Shown: positions 1-5,616, counted from the stretch's first letter. The stretch is 5,616 nucleotides of DNA from Oscillospiraceae bacterium (GCA_028708585.1 JAQVYO010000097.1:1-5616), one strand, 5' to 3'. Numbers and translations: made by a program. The notes: generated from the letters alone by a model not told the origin.

Positions 1-2492
1 ACCTTGCCGGTTTCAATAAAGTACGGAAATCCGAAGGCGGCATTTTCATGTTCTCCTCCGACTTCGGCTCCACCACCATGAATACCAGCTCGGGGGTGGA
101 TGTGGTTTTGTCCCTCCCGTCGGGGAGCGGAACGCCGGAACTCAGCATCGGCGGATCCATAACCGCCACAGTGGACAAGGTCCTGGAATCCGCCGGGTCC
201 CTGGCGCTTTCCCCGGGGAAAATCGTTTTGTCGGTGAACAGCGCGGGCAGCGCCTATGACCTAAACCTGCTGCGCTCTTTAAAAGCCGGGGACGCGGTTA
301 CCATCAGCTGCTCCAGCGCGGATACCCGCTGGAACAACACTCAGTTTGCCACCGGCGGACTCTACCGCCTGCTGGCCGGCGGCAAGGTCCAGTCCGGCCT
401 GGATACCGCCAGTTCTCCCAGAACCGCGGTGGGCGTCCGGGCGGACGGAAGCATGGTGTTTTACACCATTGACGGGCGTTCTCCGGGGTACAGCATCGGA
501 GCCACCATGGTGCAGGTGGCAAACCGGCTCCTGGAGCTGGGCTGCACTGACGCCATCTGCTTGGACGGCGGCGGCTCCACCTCTTTGGGCGTCACCATGC
601 CGGACGAGGATTCTTTTTCCATGATCAATAAGCCGTCCGACGGGAGCCCCAGGGCAAATTCCACCCATATCGTCTTGGTATCTCAAGCCAAAGCCACCGG
701 AGTGCTGGGCCATTTCTATGTGACGCCATATGACGCCATGCTGCTTTGCGGCGCTGCCCTTCCCATAAACGCCGCCCCGCTGGATACCAATTACTATACC
801 ATGGCGTACGAAGGCAAAAAATCTTACGCGGTCTATAACGGCGATGGCATCATCAGCGACGGCGGCATCTTTGTGGCCGGCTCCTCTGCCGGAACCAGCA
901 CCGTTCGCGTTTCTTCCGGCGGCGCGGAAGGCAGCGCCACCATAACGGTGGTGAAAACGCCGGACAGCATTCGGCTCATCGGCTCCGGCGGAAATCAGGT
1001 GAAAAGCCTAGCCCTTTCGCCCGGGGGCGTGGCGGATCTGACCGCTTCCGCATCCATTCATGGCCTGCCGCTGGTAACCCAAAACAACTGCTTTACCTGG
1101 ACGGTTTCCGGTGGTGTCGGCACGGTGGACGCCAACGGCCGGTTTACCGCCGGGTCTCAGGGCGGCGCCGGCACGCTGACGGTTTCCGCCGGCGGCAGCT
1201 CCACCTCCATTCCCATTACAGTGTCGGGTCACATTACCACCATCGACGATCTGGAAAACGGCGCCGACAGCTTTTCCAGCAGTGAAACGGCAAACATTTC
1301 CGTTGAACAAGACCTAAGCTATGTCAAATATGGCTGGCAAAGCCTCCGGGCGGATTATTCCTTGGAAAGCGGCTCCACCGCTTCTATCGGGGCTTTCCTC
1401 CCCGTCACCAACGGCGACGCCCATTTCAGTCTTTTTGTCTATGGGGATTCTTCCGGAAACACGCTTATGGTCGCCTCCAAAGACAGCGCAGGCAAAGAAA
1501 CCGCCTCCTATCTCTGCACGCTGAACTTCTCCGGCTGGCGCCGGGCAGCGGTGGTTCTGCCTGCCGGAACCTCCTCCATCACCGGTTTTCAGATTGTGAA
1601 GCAGGATGCCGGCGCGGCAAAAGGAACCATCCGGCTGGATCAGCTTCTCGCCGCCAACGAAGCGGTGGAAGACAGCACGCCGCCGGTGATTTCCGGTTCC
1701 ATCAGCGGCCGTTCCCTGTCCGCTGCCATTTCCGACACCTACGACAAAACGGTGAGCAAAGACAGCGTCTATCTGACCTATGACGGAAGCCCCATTGCCT
1801 TTTCCTATACCGCTTCCACCGGGAAGCTGACGGCCTCCCTGCCCGTTTCCGATGGGAAACTCCACCGGGTCACCCTCATCGCCCGGGATAAAAGCGGAAA
1901 TCTGCAGCGGTATTCCGCCAATGTGGAGCCGTCTGTGGAAATCAAGCCGTCCTTCGCGGATGTGAGCGGCAGCTGGGCCAAAAAATACGCCCAGTATCTC
2001 TACGATGAAAGCATAGCCGCCGGCATTCAAACTCCGTCTGGACTTGCTTTCCAACCGGATCGGAATATGACCCGATCGGAATTTGCGGTAATGCTTTCCC
2101 GTTTCATGGGTATTGCCACGGAGGATTACCAAAACGTCAGCCTTCCCTTTGCGGACCGTGCTCAGATCCCCGCCTGGGCGGAAGACGCGGTGAAGGCGAT
2201 GTATTCCATAGGCATTTTAAAAGGCGCCAGCAACAACGGAATTCTGACCTTTTCGCCCAGTGGCAACATCAGCCGGGCGGAAGCCATGACCATCATCGGG
2301 AGGACGCTGGAACAGGGCTATGCGCAGACGGGCCTGACCTACAGTGATGCGGGCGCCGTTCCCGCCTGGGCGCTGCCTTCCATGCGGACCCTTGCCACCT
2401 TGCAGGTCATCTCGGGATACAACAACAAGATTTACCCCCTCGCTTCTATTTCCAGGGCGGAGGTTGCAAAGCTTCTGGTCTCCATTTTATAA
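1..2492 (+). CDS. SLH-anchored phosphodiester glycosidase (NAGPA/DUF2233 family), 5' partial
   Basis: The reading frame is open from the left edge (first full codon at 3) to TAA at 2490-2492, giving 829 residues in view. The ATG at 48 is internal: residues before it (NKVRKSEGGIFMFSSDFG) already match the family, so the start and any signal peptide lie outside. The phosphodiester glycosidase domain runs to about 690, with PRTAVG (417-434), IDGRSPG (468-488) and the hallmark LDGGGST (561-581). Two bacterial Ig-like stretches follow (about 690-960 and 952-1230), then a galactose-binding-like beta module starting DDLENG (about 1240-1665), another Ig-like domain (about 1672-1935), and three SLH repeats (about 1948-2116, 2142-2316, 2337-2489) carrying TRSE, SRAE and SRAE. 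Members of this family cleave sugar-1-phosphodiester bonds, as in the mammalian uncovering enzyme. SLH repeats bind pyruvylated wall polymers. I infer a wall-bound enzyme acting on envelope or extracellular glycophosphodiesters; the substrate is unknown. Confidence 0.9.
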   Translation, partial: LAGFNKVRKSEGGIFMFSSDFGSTTMNTSSGVDVVLSLPSGSGTPELSIGGSITATVDKVLESAGSLALSPGKIVLSVNSAGSAYDLNLLRSLKAGDAVTISCSSADTRWNNTQFATGGLYRLLAGGKVQSGLDTASSPRTAVGVRADGSMVFYTIDGRSPGYSIGATMVQVANRLLELGCTDAICLDGGGSTSLGVTMPDEDSFSMINKPSDGSPRANSTHIVLVSQAKATGVLGHFYVTPYDAMLLCGAALPINAAPLDTNYYTMAYEGKKSYAVYNGDGIISDGGIFVAGSSAGTSTVRVSSGGAEGSATITVVKTPDSIRLIGSGGNQVKSLALSPGGVADLTASASIHGLPLVTQNNCFTWTVSGGVGTVDANGRFTAGSQGGAGTLTVSAGGSSTSIPITVSGHITTIDDLENGADSFSSSETANISVEQDLSYVKYGWQSLRADYSLESGSTASIGAFLPVTNGDAHFSLFVYGDSSGNTLMVASKDSAGKETASYLCTLNFSGWRRAAVVLPAGTSSITGFQIVKQDAGAAKGTIRLDQLLAANEAVEDSTPPVISGSISGRSLSAAISDTYDKTVSKDSVYLTYDGSPIAFSYTASTGKLTASLPVSDGKLHRVTLIARDKSGNLQRYSANVEPSVEIKPSFADVSGSWAKKYAQYLYDESIAAGIQTPSGLAFQPDRNMTRSEFAVMLSRFMGIATEDYQNVSLPFADRAQIPAWAEDAVKAMYSIGILKGASNNGILTFSPSGNISRAEAMTIIGRTLEQGYAQTGLTYSDAGAVPAWALPSMRTLATLQVISGYNNKIYPLASISRAEVAKLLVSIL
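1948..2489 (+). other. Three tandem SLH repeats (wall anchor)
   Basis: This is the C-terminal anchor of the glycosidase. Each repeat opens with an F/Y-[AS]-D motif (SFADV, PFADR, TYSDA), followed by a W-A helix, an aliphatic-I-x-G turn (IAAGIQ, IGILKG, LQVISG), and the conserved loop with TRSE at 2070-2081, SRAE at 2271-2282 and SRAE at 2451-2462. Three repeats is the usual number for a complete SLH anchor, where they fold as a three-pronged unit. The reading frame stops right after the third repeat (KLLVSIL), so the anchor is at the extreme C-terminus. Its presence implies that the cell makes a pyruvylated secondary wall polymer, which this window cannot show. Confidence 0.92.
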
Positions 2493-2509
2493 ACAACCGA
2501 ACGCAAACA

Positions 2510-2545
2510 AAAGGGCCGGAACGCAAACATGCGTTCCAGCCCTTT
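2510..2545. terminator. Bidirectional hairpin terminator after the SLH glycosidase gene
   Basis: The inverted repeat AAAGGGCCGGAACGC (2510-2524) pairs with GCGTTCCAGCCCTTT (2531-2545) across a 6-nt AAACAT loop: 15 positions with one C-A mismatch. It begins 18 nt after the glycosidase stop codon. On the plus strand the T-tract is short (TTT then CAACG). On the minus strand the stem runs into TTTTGTTTG, which is better. It therefore probably ends the rightward transcript and also catches leftward read-through from mreB. Confidence 0.7.
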
Positions 2546-2659
2546 CAACGTGTCAAAAAACTGATTCTGAAAAAGACGCGCAGGGTTGCCGGCGCGCACG
2601 GCGAAACTGAAACTGCGTCCGTTTTTTCCGGCGGCAGACGCGCCGGAAGGAACGCCGCT

Positions 2660-2700
2660 CATGCAGGGAGCGGCGAGCGTCCTGCATGCAATTCTTTTGT
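2660..2700 (+). terminator. Possible second rightward terminator, with a competing hairpin
   Basis: CATGCAGG (2660-2667) pairs perfectly with CCTGCATG (2681-2688) around a 13-nt loop, and is followed by the T-rich tail CAATTCTTTTGT. A second perfect 8-bp stem, CGCCGCTC (2653-2660) with GAGCGGCG (2668-2675), shares bases with it, so the two cannot form together. As it lies about 170 nt after the glycosidase stop it would act as a back-up terminator. The tail is broken by C and G bases, so activity is uncertain. Confidence 0.4.
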
Positions 2701-2734
2701 TGAAACAGGTTGCTTGCCTTTCTCAACCGCCTGC

Positions 2735-2768
2735 AAAAAGGGAGCGTGCCGAAAAAACGCACGCTCCC
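2735..2768 (-). terminator. Rho-independent terminator of mreB
   Basis: Read on the minus strand, GGGAGCGTGC (2768-2759) pairs perfectly with GCACGCTCCC (2749-2740) around a 9-nt T-rich loop and runs directly into TTTTT (2739-2735). The 10-bp GC-rich stem plus T-run is a textbook intrinsic terminator. It starts about 70 nt beyond the mreB stop codon. Confidence 0.88.
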
Positions 2769-2838
2769 CGGATGGCTGGAAGCAATCGGCCCTAAGGAAC
2801 GCTCCGTTTGGAGCATTCCGAAAAACGGGAGCTTACAC

Positions 2839-3870
2839 TTAGCTGTTCATCTTTCTGCGCCGGGACAGGTTCATGGTGCCGTCCTGCATATCGCTGATCC
2901 ATTCCAGGGACTTCCCGGTTCCGTAAGCCACGCAGGAAATGGCATCGTCCGCCACATGGGTCTCAATGCCGGTACGGGACTCCACAAGCTTGTCAAAGCC
3001 CCAAAGGAGGCTGCCGCCGCCCGTCATCACAATGCCGTTGGTGGAAATATCCGCCACCAGCTCAGGAGGCGTCCGTTCCAAAACACCGTGGATGGTTTCC
3101 AAAATCCGCTCGGATACTTCCTCCAGCGCCTCGATCATTTCATTGGAGCTAACGGGGAAAATCCGGGGAAGACCGGTCATCAGGCATCGTCCCTTGACTT
3201 CTACCACCTGCTCCTCCGGCCTGGGGAACACGCATCCGATGGTCATCTTCAGCTCTTCCGCCGTGCGTTCGCCGATCAGCACATTGTGCTTTCGGCGGAT
3301 GTACTTGATAATGGCTTCGTCAAATTGGTCGCCCGCAATTTTAATGGAGCTGGATTCAACGATGCCGGAAAGGGAAATCACCGCTATATCGGAGGTTCCT
3401 CCGCCGATATCCACAATCATATGCCCGTCGGGCTGGGTGATGTCAATACCGGACCCGATCGCAGCCGCCACCGGCTCCTCGATGAGATACACTCTGCGGG
3501 CGCCGGCCTGCACACCGGCATCAATCACCGCCCGTTCTTCCACCTCGGTGATACCCGAGGGAACGCAGATCACCACCCGGGGCTTCACAAAGCGGAAATT
3601 CACCGCTTTGCGGATAAATTCCTTGAGCATGCGCTCGGTCATGTCGTAGTCGGAAATAACCCCTTCCTGCAAAGGGCGGATGGCTACGATGTTCCCCGGC
3701 GTACGGCCCAGCATTTTCTGCGCGTCCGTGCCTACCTTGAGCAGTTTCCCCGTGTTTTTATCCAGAGCAACCACGGAAGGCTCCTGAAGAACGATTCCTT
3801 TGCCCTTTACATATACCAAAATTGAAGCCGTGCCCAAATCAATTCCGATATCTCTGCCAAAATTGAACAT
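2839..3870 (-). CDS. mreB: MreB/Mbl, actin-like rod shape-determining protein
   Basis: This 343-residue actin homologue polymerises with ATP at the membrane and positions the elongation machinery that builds lateral peptidoglycan; 343 residues is the usual MreB length. Visible motifs are phosphate-1 (IGIDLGTASILVY, residues 8-20), the EEP segment containing the catalytic glutamate (131-133), phosphate-2 (IVDIGGGTSDIAVIS, 152-166) and the adenosine motif (GIVMTGGGSLLWGF, 279-292). The ATG at 3870 is preferred because MFNFGRDIGIDLG is the standard family N-terminus and GAGGTG lies 5 nt upstream. The frame continues upstream to a TTG at 3993, but that extension has no family match. The gene is followed by its own terminator and not by mreC/mreD, which fits a stand-alone, Mbl-like paralogue; sequence inspection alone cannot separate MreB from Mbl. 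comF lies 313 nt upstream on the same strand. Confidence 0.96.
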   Translation of the reverse strand: MFNFGRDIGIDLGTASILVYVKGKGIVLQEPSVVALDKNTGKLLKVGTDAQKMLGRTPGNIVAIRPLQEGVISDYDMTERMLKEFIRKAVNFRFVKPRVVICVPSGITEVEERAVIDAGVQAGARRVYLIEEPVAAAIGSGIDITQPDGHMIVDIGGGTSDIAVISLSGIVESSSIKIAGDQFDEAIIKYIRRKHNVLIGERTAEELKMTIGCVFPRPEEQVVEVKGRCLMTGLPRIFPVSSNEMIEALEEVSERILETIHGVLERTPPELVADISTNGIVMTGGGSLLWGFDKLVESRTGIETHVADDAISCVAYGTGKSLEWISDMQDGTMNLSRRRKMNS

Positions 3871-3875
3871 ACCTG

Positions 3876-3881
3876 CACCTC
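3876..3881 (-). promoter_or_regulatory. Ribosome binding site of mreB
   Basis: On the minus strand GAGGTG is followed by the 5-nt spacer CAGGT and then ATG at 3870. This fixes the start at MFNFG in preference to the in-frame ATG at 3924 or the TTG at 3993, neither of which has a comparable site. A short AT-rich inverted repeat (ATATTT/AAATAT, within about 3884-3898) lies just upstream. Confidence 0.8.
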
Positions 3882-4020
3882 GAATATTTTTTAAATATCG
3901 CTCTGATTTTTTCAAAATGCCCATCGTCAAGGCCCGTCTTTTGATCCGCGCCGGAAATTGGGGACGCCGCAGGAAAAGCCCCCCATCCGCCAAAAATGCC
4001 GCCGGTCAAAACCGCAATTT

Positions 4021-4076
4021 AAAAAAAGCAAAAAATTTTGGCAAGAATCCCGCTTTTTCTTTTCCTTCATGCCAAA
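4021..4076 (-). terminator. Possible attenuator or terminator in the mreB leader
   Basis: On the minus strand TTTGGCA (4076-4070) pairs with TGCCAAA (4043-4037). The stem can be extended by GAA/TTC after a T-T mismatch, leaving an A/G-rich loop of 18 nt. A TTTTTT run (4035-4030) and a TTTTTTT run (4027-4021) follow. The stem is short and AT-rich, so termination would be weak. It could partly end recD2-comF read-through or attenuate the mreB transcript. No alternative antiterminator pairing was found by eye. Confidence 0.35.
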
Positions 4077-4135
4077 TAGCCAAATAAATCCCTGCAATTT
4101 TCAAAGCCGCCGCCCATTTGGACATATCTGCTATT

Positions 4136-4164
4136 ATAATATCGCCCCGCAATTTTAATGTCAA
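4136..4164 (-). promoter_or_regulatory. Sigma-A-type promoter driving mreB
   Basis: On the minus strand a perfect -35 box TTGACA (4164-4159) is followed after exactly 17 nt by TATTAT (4141-4136), a five-of-six match to the -10 consensus. The predicted start is the A at 4129. A TATAAT overlaps at 4138-4133 but would need a 20-nt spacer. The promoter starts only about 20 nt beyond the comF stop codon and points to mreB, so mreB can be transcribed separately from recD2-comF. Confidence 0.8.
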
Positions 4165-4183
4165 GCAAAAAGCTTTGCTTCTT

Positions 4184-4870
4184 CTAACCCCTTTTGGCCG
4201 GGTCCCTCGAATGGATGGTTCTTGCCAGGGTCACGCAGATCACGTCCTTGGCGCCGGCCTCCAGCAGCATCCGGGAACATTCGGATAGCGTGGCCCCGGT
4301 GGTGACGATATCGTCGATCAGCAAAATTCGTTTCCCGCAAACCAGATCCGGGCTGGAAACCTCAAAAGCCCCAATCACATTGGTTTTCCGTTCCGCCGGT
4401 CTTTCAAGGCCGGACTGAGCGGGGATTTCCCCCCGTTTGCGCAGGGTCTCCACCGCCACATCCCCCAGTTCCAGTGCCGTAGCCATGGCCAGCAGCATGG
4501 CCTGGTCGTAGCCCCGTTTTTTCTTCCTGCGGGGGCTGAGGGGGACCCATGTAATGAGATCGTATCCGCCGTCAAAATGCTGCTGGACGCAGCCGGCCAT
4601 CAGCTGGCCGTAAGGACCTGCATAATTAGTCTGGGCAGAAAATTTAAAGCGGTGGAAAGACTGCACCACATGCCCCGTATACAGCAGCGGGGAAACGCAT
4701 TTGGAAAAATATTCTCCCGGCGAAACCGCCTGAGCTAGGTCGGTATACGGAAGGTCTTTTTTGCAGGTGTCGCAGATAAAGCGTTCCCTGCCGCGCAGCA
4801 GTTTGCGGCAAAAAATGCACTTTGGCGGAAAAAAAAGATCCATCAGTCCATATATCAGTCTCCTGGCCAC
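4184..4870 (-). CDS. comF: ComF-family protein (phosphoribosyltransferase-like)
   Basis: The 228-residue product matches ComF/GntX-like proteins, which are linked to DNA uptake in competent Firmicutes. The N-terminus carries a zinc-ribbon CIFC...CDTC (Cys 18, 21, 33, 36). The middle has the family signature RGYDQA (119-124), then a stretch like P-x-Q-x-G-L (PAQSGL, about 151-156). The C-terminal type I phosphoribosyltransferase motif is ILLIDDIVTTGATLSEC (182-198), with the paired acidic residues and the TTGAT PRPP loop intact. The frame stays open upstream to a TTG at 4924, inside recD2, but GTG at 4870 is chosen because GGGGAGGAG lies 6 nt before it and the protein then begins just before the typical LFFPPKC segment. 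The start is 19 nt after the recD2 stop, so the two genes are surely co-transcribed. No PRTase reaction is established for ComF; its role in DNA transport is known from Bacillus and Haemophilus relatives. Confidence 0.93.
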   Translation of the reverse strand: MARRLIYGLMDLFFPPKCIFCRKLLRGRERFICDTCKKDLPYTDLAQAVSPGEYFSKCVSPLLYTGHVVQSFHRFKFSAQTNYAGPYGQLMAGCVQQHFDGGYDLITWVPLSPRRKKKRGYDQAMLLAMATALELGDVAVETLRKRGEIPAQSGLERPAERKTNVIGAFEVSSPDLVCGKRILLIDDIVTTGATLSECSRMLLEAGAKDVICVTLARTIHSRDPAKRG

Positions 4871-4876
4871 AGTATA

Positions 4877-4885
4877 CTCCTCCCC
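4877..4885 (-). promoter_or_regulatory. Ribosome binding site fixing the comF GTG start
   Basis: On the minus strand GGGGAGGAG is followed by TATACT and then GTG (4870-4868). It lies wholly in the 19-nt gap after the recD2 stop codon and is the only strong site near the comF N-terminus, so it decides for the GTG over the upstream TTG. Confidence 0.85.
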
Positions 4886-4889
4886 GTTT

Positions 4890-5616
4890 CTAAAAAGTTT
4901 CGTTTGGTGGCTGTTCGCTTGCAAGCCTCCATCTCAGGCCGCTGTACCGCCTGCGCTGAAGGTTGTTTTCCGCCATGTGGGAAACAACCTTTTCGTCTCC
5001 CACAATGACCAGCAGTTCTTTTGCCCGTGTAATCGCGGTGTATAAAACGCTCCGGGTCCGCAGCATGGACGCTCCTTCCAGCGCCACAAGCACCACCGCC
5101 CGGTACTCGCTGCCCTGCGCTTTGTGCACGGTCATGGCATAGGCCGGTTCCAGCTCGGGAAGCTGGTCTTCCGCATAGTCCGCGACTCTGCCCTCAAAGT
5201 CCACTGTCACCACTGCTTCGCCGGGCGATATGGAGATGATCTTTCCAATATCCCCATTGAAAATTCCCATTCCCGATTCGCTTCCATCCCCCCTTGTCCA
5301 TAGGATATCATAATTATTGCGAATTTGCATCACCCGGTCTCCCTCCCGGAACAAATAAGGCCCGAAGGCACGCTCCCGCTTTCCGGTCTCCGGCGGGTTT
5401 AACGCTTCTTGCAGCAGGCGGTTCAAATGGGCCGTTCCGGTGGCGTACCGCCTGGTAGGCGACAGCACCTGAATCTGATCCGGCGGGATGCCCATATTCC
5501 GCGGCAGGCGCCTCCCGCAAAGCTCCGCCACCGTCTTTGCCGCCTGTTCCGGGTCCAGCCTCCGTAAAAAGAAAACGTCCCCCGCGCGGTTGGATAAATC
5601 AGGGCATTCTCCCCGG
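4890..5616 (-). CDS. recD2: RecD2-type ATP-dependent DNA helicase, C-terminal part (5' partial)
   Basis: The frame is open from the right edge to TAG at 4890-4892, giving about 241 residues of what is normally a roughly 740-residue protein. The N-terminal domains and the Walker A helicase motifs lie outside the window. Visible are the segment GDVFFLRR near the edge, IQVLSPTRR followed by GTAHLNRLLQEALNPP, the SH3-like region (FREGDRVMQIRNNYDI and GIFNGDIGKI), motif V (YAMTVHKAQGSEYRAVVL) and motif VI (VLYTAITRAKELLVIVGD). Together these are the C-terminal superfamily 1B helicase core of RecD2, a 5'-3' DNA helicase that acts without RecBC in Firmicutes in DNA repair and replication-fork maintenance. 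The GTG at 5531 is internal, since the match continues upstream of it. comF starts 19 nt after the stop; the operon promoter is outside the window. Confidence 0.95.
   Translation of the reverse strand, partial: RGECPDLSNRAGDVFFLRRLDPEQAAKTVAELCGRRLPRNMGIPPDQIQVLSPTRRYATGTAHLNRLLQEALNPPETGKRERAFGPYLFREGDRVMQIRNNYDILWTRGDGSESGMGIFNGDIGKIISISPGEAVVTVDFEGRVADYAEDQLPELEPAYAMTVHKAQGSEYRAVVLVALEGASMLRTRSVLYTAITRAKELLVIVGDEKVVSHMAENNLQRRRYSGLRWRLASEQPPNETF

Larger units (their letters stand above)
2493..2838. other. Convergent intergenic region rich in hairpins, no gene seen
   Basis: This stretch separates the stop codons of two convergent genes. I see no credible protein gene: the short frames here lack ribosome binding sites and have arginine-rich, unstructured translations. 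It holds at least six inverted repeats: 2510-2545, 2626-2648 (TTCCGGCG/CGCCGGAA, 7-nt loop), 2653-2675, 2660-2688, 2740-2768 and 2796-2819 (GGAACGCTCC/GGAGCATTCC, one mismatch, 4-nt loop). Those at 2740-2768, 2660-2688 and 2510-2545 have T-rich tails and are listed separately as terminators. No promoter was recognised inside it on either strand, so an independent small RNA is not supported, although a 3'-UTR-derived RNA is possible. Confidence 0.7.
3871..4183 (-). other. Intergenic region and putative long mreB 5' leader
   Basis: This stretch between comF and mreB holds the promoter at 4136-4164, whose predicted transcript start (about 4129) would give mreB a leader of roughly 258 nt. Within the leader are a weak hairpin with T-runs (4021-4076), GC-rich sequence (about 3945-4005) and an AT-rich segment just before the ribosome binding site. 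A 39-codon frame (4006-4125) starts 4 nt from the predicted transcript start; it is treated as doubtful. I recognise no known riboswitch or T-box consensus here. Confidence 0.6.

Noticed and set aside
48..50. ATG at 48 as the true start of the SLH glycosidase
   Set aside because: The frame and the family match (NKVRKSEGG...) continue upstream to the window edge, there is no ribosome binding site, and no signal peptide follows the ATG although SLH proteins are exported.
279..713. 144-codon minus-strand frame opposite the glycosidase domain
   Set aside because: It is antisense to the LDGGGST region, has no ribosome binding site, and its repetitive Gly/Ala/His composition is typical of a shadow frame.
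1314..2132. 272-codon frame on the minus strand inside the SLH glycosidase gene
   Set aside because: It is antisense to a well-supported coding region, its translation is Gly/Arg/His-rich with no domain, and such long shadow frames are expected at this G+C content.
2586..2795. Short overlapping frames on both strands in the convergent intergenic region
   Set aside because: Their translations are basic and low-complexity, they run through strong hairpins, and none has a ribosome binding site or promoter.
2710..3825. 371-codon frame on the plus strand across mreB
   Set aside because: It is the antisense shadow of mreB; the translation is low-complexity and His/Gly/Asn-rich with no known motif, whereas mreB has every actin-family motif.
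3871..3993. N-terminal extension of MreB to TTG 3993 or ATG 3924
   Set aside because: The extension does not resemble MreB, neither start has a good ribosome binding site, and the ATG at 3870 has GAGGTG at 5 nt and yields the standard family N-terminus.
3871..4129. Riboswitch or T-box in the mreB leader
   Set aside because: I looked for T-box and common riboswitch core sequences and saw none; only a short AT-rich stem with T-runs is present.
4871..4924. Start of comF at TTG 4924, overlapping recD2
   Set aside because: There is no convincing ribosome binding site for the TTG, while GTG 4870 has GGGGAGGAG at ideal spacing and gives the usual ComF N-terminus.

Overview
The window looks like a moderately G+C-rich (mid-to-upper 50s percent, judged by eye) chromosomal segment of a clostridial Firmicute, most plausibly of the Oscillospiraceae/Ruminococcaceae type. 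The reasons are the run recD2 - comF - mreB on one strand, strong AGGAGG-like ribosome binding sites, a consensus sigma-A promoter, and an exported protein ending in S-layer homology (SLH) repeats. The species cannot be named from the sequence alone.

Layout. Positions 1-2492 (+) hold the 3' part of a large exported protein with a phosphodiester glycosidase (NAGPA/DUF2233) domain, Ig-like and carbohydrate-binding-like modules, and three C-terminal SLH repeats. Its start lies left of the window. Positions 2493-2838 are a non-coding convergent region rich in hairpins, with terminators for both flanking genes. Positions 2839-3870 (-) encode MreB/Mbl, the actin-like rod-shape protein. Positions 3871-4183 are a non-coding leader with a near-consensus promoter (4136-4164), a weak hairpin followed by T-runs, and one doubtful 39-codon reading frame. 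Positions 4184-4870 (-) encode a ComF-family phosphoribosyltransferase-like protein, best started at a GTG. Positions 4890-5616 (-) hold the C-terminal part of a RecD2-type helicase whose N-terminus lies right of the window.

How the genes fit together. recD2 and comF are 19 nt apart and form an operon concerned with DNA handling (helicase and competence-type protein). mreB follows on the same strand after 313 nt, but has its own promoter and terminator, so it is probably a mostly independent unit; no mreC or mreD follows it. The SLH glycosidase is convergent with mreB and is a cell-envelope protein. I see no mobile element, CRISPR array, tRNA, rRNA or recognisable riboswitch. The coding part is conventional; the points most worth a second look are the SLH-anchored glycosidase, the mreB leader and the hairpin cluster at 2510-2819.
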